The notes under the pieces are model-generated. The model had not been told where the DNA came from and did no database searches. It saw only the letters and a program-made list of their open reading frames with translations. From the NCBI GenBank assembly GCA_945882615.1, contig CAMCWK010000008.1:1-64000 (forward strand): DNA of 64,000 nucleotides. The letters are read 5' to 3'. The position numbers and the translations under genes are program-made. Shown one piece after another: positions 60,829-64,000 of the stretch (positions are counted from its first letter, which is position 1; every line of letters starts with the position of its first letter). Origin of the DNA: Rhizobium sp. Q54 (lineage in GTDB: Bacteria; Pseudomonadota; Alphaproteobacteria; Micropepsales; Micropepsaceae).

Positions 60829-61887
60829 TTGAGTCTGGAACCGCGCTCCTCTTTGGTTGTCCCGCCCGGTCTGACCGACCGGCCACGTGAGGTCTTCCGC
60901 CATCTGGTGGAAGCCTTTCTGGCGTCCGGCGAGCCCGTGGGGTCGCGTACCCTGTCCCAGCGCCTGCCTTTGGCCCTCTCCCCGGCCTCGATCCGCAACG
61001 TGATGTCGGACCTGGAATCCATGGGCCTGCTCTATGCCCCGCACACCAGTGCGGGCCGCGTACCCACGGAGAAGGGCCTGCGCCTGTTCGTCGATGGCCT
61101 GCTGGAAATCGGCGAACTGGCCCCGGACGAACGCGTCGCCATCGAAGCGCGCATGTCGGGCAGCGGCCGGGGCATCGAAGAACTTCTGACCCAGGCCACC
61201 CAATCCCTGGCGGGCCTGTCGCGCTGCGCCGGGCTGATGGTGACGGCCAAGCAGGACTCGGCGCTCAAGCATGTCGAATTCGTCGCCGTGGCGCCGGGCA
61301 AGGCGCTGGTCATCATGGTCAGCGAAGACGGCCAGGTGGAAAACCGCGTCATCGACACGCCGGCGGGCCTGCCGGTTTCGGCCCTGTCGGAAGCGTCCAA
61401 CTATCTGGGGGCACGGCTGCGGGGCCGCACCATCGACGCGGCCCGGGCCGAGATCCTGGCCGAACTGGACAGCGAAAAGCTGCAGCTCGATGCCCTGACC
61501 GCCAAGGTGGTGGCCGAGGGGCTGGCTACGATTGCCGGGCCCGAGAAAGTCCTGATCGTGCGCGGCCAGTCGCACCTGCTCGACAGCGTCGGGGCGCAGG
61601 AAGACATCGAGCGCATCCGCTCGCTGTTCGACGATATCGAACGCAAGGCCGACCTGATCCGCCTGATGGAACTGGCCAAGGAGGGCGAAGGCGTGCGGAT
61701 ATTCATCGGTTCGGAAAACCGGCTATTCTCGCTTTCGGGTTCCTCGATCGTCGCCGCGCCCTATGCCAACGCCCAGGGCAAAATCGTCGGTGTGATCGGT
61801 GTCTTGGGCCCGACCCGGCTGAATTACGGCCGCATCATTCCCATGGTCGACCATACCGCCAAAGTTATTGGACGACTGCTCGCTTAA
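60829..61887 (+). CDS. hrcA: heat-inducible transcription repressor HrcA
   Basis: A 352-aa repressor: N-terminal winged helix (REVFRHLVEAFLASGEPVGS with SPASIRNVMSDLESMGLLYAPHTSAGRVPTE trimmed here) and a C-terminal GAF-like dimer domain (LIRLMELAKEGEGVRIFIGSEN, GVIGVLGPTRLNYGRIIPMVD). No ATG exists near the family start; the TTG at 60829 gives a normal length, with AAGG 11 bases upstream. No CIRCE inverted repeat (TTAGCACTC-type) is visible upstream, so it does not obviously repress itself. grpE follows 18 bases later. Confidence 0.93.
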   Translation: MSLEPRSSLVVPPGLTDRPREVFRHLVEAFLASGEPVGSRTLSQRLPLALSPASIRNVMSDLESMGLLYAPHTSAGRVPTEKGLRLFVDGLLEIGELAPDERVAIEARMSGSGRGIEELLTQATQSLAGLSRCAGLMVTAKQDSALKHVEFVAVAPGKALVIMVSEDGQVENRVIDTPAGLPVSALSEASNYLGARLRGRTIDAARAEILAELDSEKLQLDALTAKVVAEGLATIAGPEKVLIVRGQSHLLDSVGAQEDIERIRSLFDDIERKADLIRLMELAKEGEGVRIFIGSENRLFSLSGSSIVAAPYANAQGKIVGVIGVLGPTRLNYGRIIPMVDHTAKVIGRLLA

Positions 61888-61905
61888 GGTTTAAGGACGC
61901 GCCTC

Positions 61906-62475
61906 ATGAGTAATGAACAAAATCCCGAAATGCCGGACATCGCGGAAAACCCCCACGCAGCGGAATTCGCCGTGCTGGAAGCGCTGAAGGCCGAAGTGGA
62001 ATCCCTCAAGGACCAGCGCCTGCGCGCCCTGGCAGAGGTCGAGAATATCCGCCGCCGCGCCGAAAAGGAAAAGGCCGAGGCCGGCGTCTATGCGGTGACG
62101 AAATTCGCCCGCGACATGGTGGGGATCGCCGACAATTTCTCACGCGCCCTGGCCGCCGTGCCCGCGGGCGTGCGCGACGCCGCCGATCCGCAGATCGTCG
62201 CGGTGCTGGACGGCGTCGAAGCCACCGACCGGCAGTTGCTGCAGACCCTGGAGCGCTATGGCGTCAAGCAGGTCGATACCAGCGATGGCAAGTTCGATCC
62301 CAACCTGCACCAGGCGATTGCCGAAGTGCCGGCGGGCGACAAGCCGCCCGGCAGCATCGTGGATGTGGTGCAGACCGGCTTCATGATCGGCGACCGACTG
62401 CTGCGTCCCGCCATGGTCACGGTTGCAAAAAAAGATGTGTCCGCCAGCCCGGCCAATATGGATACTAAGATTTAA
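61906..62475 (+). CDS. grpE: nucleotide exchange factor GrpE
   Basis: DnaK co-chaperone of 189 aa. It has a long N-terminal coiled coil (LEALKAEVESLKDQRLRALA, ENIRRRAEKEKAEA), a four-helix part and the C-terminal beta domain with KFDPNLHQAIAEVP and DVVQTGFMIGDRLLRPAMV. It sits directly behind hrcA as in many Alphaproteobacteria; dnaK and dnaJ are not in the window. dapB follows after 24 bases. Confidence 0.96.
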   Translation: MSNEQNPEMPDIAENPHAAEFAVLEALKAEVESLKDQRLRALAEVENIRRRAEKEKAEAGVYAVTKFARDMVGIADNFSRALAAVPAGVRDAADPQIVAVLDGVEATDRQLLQTLERYGVKQVDTSDGKFDPNLHQAIAEVPAGDKPPGSIVDVVQTGFMIGDRLLRPAMVTVAKKDVSASPANMDTKI

Positions 62476-62499
62476 GTTGGGGATCTAAGAGGGGACGCC

Positions 62500-63303
62500 A
62501 TGTCTGAACTCAAGATCGTCGTCACCGGCGCGTCCGGGCGCATGGGCCGCACCCTGATCCGCGAAATCGCGCAGGGCTCCGGCATCACACTGTGCGGTGC
62601 GCTGGAGATGGAAGGCCATCCCAATCTGGGTCTGGACAGCGGCACCCTGGCGGGGATGCAGCCCAATGGCATCAAGCTGACCGCCGACCCCCTGCCGCTT
62701 CTGGCCCATGCCCAGGCGGTGGTGGATTTCACCACACCGATGGTCTCCACCATGCTGGCGGATCTCGCGGCGCAGGCGCGCATCGTTCACGTCATCGGCA
62801 CCACCGGCTTTGACGAAAAGGGCGAGGCGCGGATCAAGGCCGCCGCCCGTCATGCCGTGATCATCAAGTCCGGCAATATGAGCATGGGCGTCAACCTGCT
62901 GGCGGCGCTGGCCGAACGGGCCGCCAAGGCGCTGGCCGATTACGATATCGAGATTCTGGAAATGCATCACCGCAACAAGGTGGATGCGCCGTCAGGCACC
63001 GCTTTGCTGCTGGGTGAGGCGGCGGCCAGGGGCCGCTCGGTTTCTCTCAGCAAGCACGCGGTCAAGTCCCGCGACGGCCATACCGGGGCGCGCAAGGATG
63101 GCGATATCGGCTTTGCGACCTTACGCGGCGGCAGTGTGGTGGGCGAGCATTCGGTGATCTTTGCCGGCACTGGCGAGCGCATCACCTTGTCCCATTCCGC
63201 CGAAGACCGCTCGATCTTCAGCCACGGCGCACTGACAGCGGCGCGCTGGGGGCACGGCCAGAAGCCCGGCCTCTATTCGATGACGGACGTGCTGGGGCTT
63301 TGA
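62500..63303 (+). CDS. dapB: 4-hydroxy-tetrahydrodipicolinate reductase
   Basis: NAD(P)H-dependent step of lysine and diaminopimelate synthesis, 267 aa. Nucleotide loop [28 protein letters not shown], and the substrate motif [20 protein letters not shown] are intact. DAP feeds peptidoglycan made by the PBP1A encoded in the window. GGGGAC lies upstream of the ATG. Confidence 0.97.
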   Translation: MSELKIVVTGASGRMGRTLIREIAQGSGITLCGALEMEGHPNLGLDSGTLAGMQPNGIKLTADPLPLLAHAQAVVDFTTPMVSTMLADLAAQARIVHVIGTTGFDEKGEARIKAAARHAVIIKSGNMSMGVNLLAALAERAAKALADYDIEILEMHHRNKVDAPSGTALLLGEAAARGRSVSLSKHAVKSRDGHTGARKDGDIGFATLRGGSVVGEHSVIFAGTGERITLSHSAEDRSIFSHGALTAARWGHGQKPGLYSMTDVLGL

Positions 63304-63314
63304 GCTTGCGGCCA

Positions 63315-63377
63315 CTCATCCTTCGGCAAGCTCAGGATGAGGATAAAGTCCTCATGGTGAGCCTGTCGAACCATGAG
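63315..63377. repeat. REP-like hairpin pair (CAAGCTCA loop family)
   Basis: CTCATCC/GGATGAG around loop TTCGGCAAGCTCA (63315-63341), then CTCATGG/CCATGAG around loop TGAGCCTGTCGAA (63351-63377). The layout equals that at 1220-1285. It separates dapB from nth. Confidence 0.8.
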
Positions 63378-63388
63378 GCACCACGATA

Positions 63389-64000
63389 ATGCCCAAGCCT
63401 TTCACCCGCGCCGAAGCCGAGGAGTTCTTCGCGCGGTTGAAGAAGCTTGACCCGGAGCCCAAGACCGAACTGCACTATGTCAGCCCCTACACCTTGCTGG
63501 TGGCTGTGGCGCTGTCGGCCCAGGCCACCGACAAGGGCGTCAACAAGGCGACGACGCCGCTATTCAAGACCGTGAACACGCCCGAGGCGATGGTGGCGCT
63601 GGGCGAAGCCGGGCTGAGCGAGGCGATCAAGACCATCGGCCTGTATCGCGGCAAGGCGAAGAACGTCATCGCGCTGTCCAGAATCTTGCTGGAGCAGCAT
63701 GGCGGACAGGTACCGCAAAACCGCGAGGCCCTGGAAGCCTTGCCCGGCGTGGGACGCAAGACCGCCAACGTGGTGCTGAACGTCGCCTTCGGCGAGCCCA
63801 CCATCGCGGTGGATACGCATATCTTCCGCGTTTCCAATCGCACCAATCTGGCGCCGGGCAAGAATGTGCTGGAAGTGGAGTTCGGGCTGGAAAAAATCGT
63901 GCCCGATCACTTCAAGAGCCATGCCCATCACTGGCTGATCCTGCATGGCCGCTACACCTGCGTGGCGCGTAAACCACTATGCCCAACTTGCGTGGTGCGT
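63389..64000 (+). CDS. nth: endonuclease III (3' end beyond window)
   Basis: Bifunctional DNA glycosylase/AP lyase for oxidised pyrimidines. 204 codons are visible and the frame is still open at the window end. The helix-hairpin-helix LPGVGRKTANVVLNVAFG carries the catalytic Lys, VDTHIFRVSNRTNLA the catalytic Asp, and three of the four [4Fe-4S] ligands are seen in CVARKPLCPTC; the fourth lies beyond the edge. ATG 63389 gives a slightly short N-terminus; no strong ribosome-binding site is visible. Confidence 0.94.
   Translation, partial: MPKPFTRAEAEEFFARLKKLDPEPKTELHYVSPYTLLVAVALSAQATDKGVNKATTPLFKTVNTPEAMVALGEAGLSEAIKTIGLYRGKAKNVIALSRILLEQHGGQVPQNREALEALPGVGRKTANVVLNVAFGEPTIAVDTHIFRVSNRTNLAPGKNVLEVEFGLEKIVPDHFKSHAHHWLILHGRYTCVARKPLCPTCVVR

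Overview
The window is GC-rich chromosomal DNA from an alphaproteobacterium. The evidence is the gene content and order: nfu-nitroreductase-tsaB-rimI-Fur-plsC-miaB-phoH-ybeY-corC-lnt-HTH; leuS-lptE-holA; LpoA-like/rsmI-yraN-gshB; hemW-rdgB-rph/hrcA-grpE-dapB-nth. It also carries families typical of the class: Coq7, UrcA, DUF3576, an SDHAF4/DUF1674 protein, a PraR-like HTH regulator, a TipN-like coiled-coil protein and an OlsB-type acyltransferase. The genus cannot be fixed from the sequence alone. There are no rRNA or tRNA genes, no CRISPR array, no insertion sequence and no prophage. The window reads as dense core chromosome with short spacers.

Layout. 0-12 kb: a tiny membrane peptide, exonuclease III, a histidine phosphatase and a CHAD protein; then a leftward leuS-lptE-holA-hisF run; then a beta-barrel protein, a ThiE-like protein, YggS and an L,D-transpeptidase. 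12-20 kb: an OmpR-type regulator whose receiver lacks the phospho-acceptor Asp, PBP1A, a YgjP-like protease, DsbB, Coq7, an HNH nuclease, an esterase, GluQRS and HisE. 20-29 kb: a long leftward housekeeping run (acyl chains and lipoproteins, tRNA modification, ribosome maturation, Fe-S assembly). 29-42 kb: DUF2239 with a striking operator, an SDH assembly factor, HtpX, RsmB, a TipN-like protein, an Hpt protein, chorismate mutase, a ferredoxin reductase and ferredoxin, a truncated sensor-kinase remnant, ComM, an exported Rossmann protein and a TPR-oxygenase. 42-54 kb: UrcA, a secreted cupin, a DUF3311/sodium-solute symporter pair, pstCAB without pstS or phoU, a hybrid histidine kinase, AmpG, OlsB and an exported RidA. 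54-64 kb: pirin, gshB, yraN, rsmI/LpoA-like, hemW, rdgB, rph, hrcA, grpE, dapB and a 3'-incomplete nth.

Functional links. Envelope building is well represented: PBP1A, LpoA-like activator, L,D-transpeptidase, AmpG recycling, LptE, Lnt, PlsC and OlsB. RNA and translation quality control forms a second theme: LeuS, GluQRS, MiaB, TsaB, YbeY, RsmB, RsmI, RNase PH and HemW/GrpE/HrcA proteostasis.

The most unusual material is between the genes. At least five families of dispersed inverted repeats occur, and several keep their folded shape while the stem sequence changes on both arms. The most striking is a roughly 105-120 bp nested palindrome present twice. In both copies it starts exactly at the TAG stop codon of a leftward gene (the HTH regulator at about 19.9 kb and pstB at about 45.7 kb). 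No phage, defence or secondary-metabolite system is visible.
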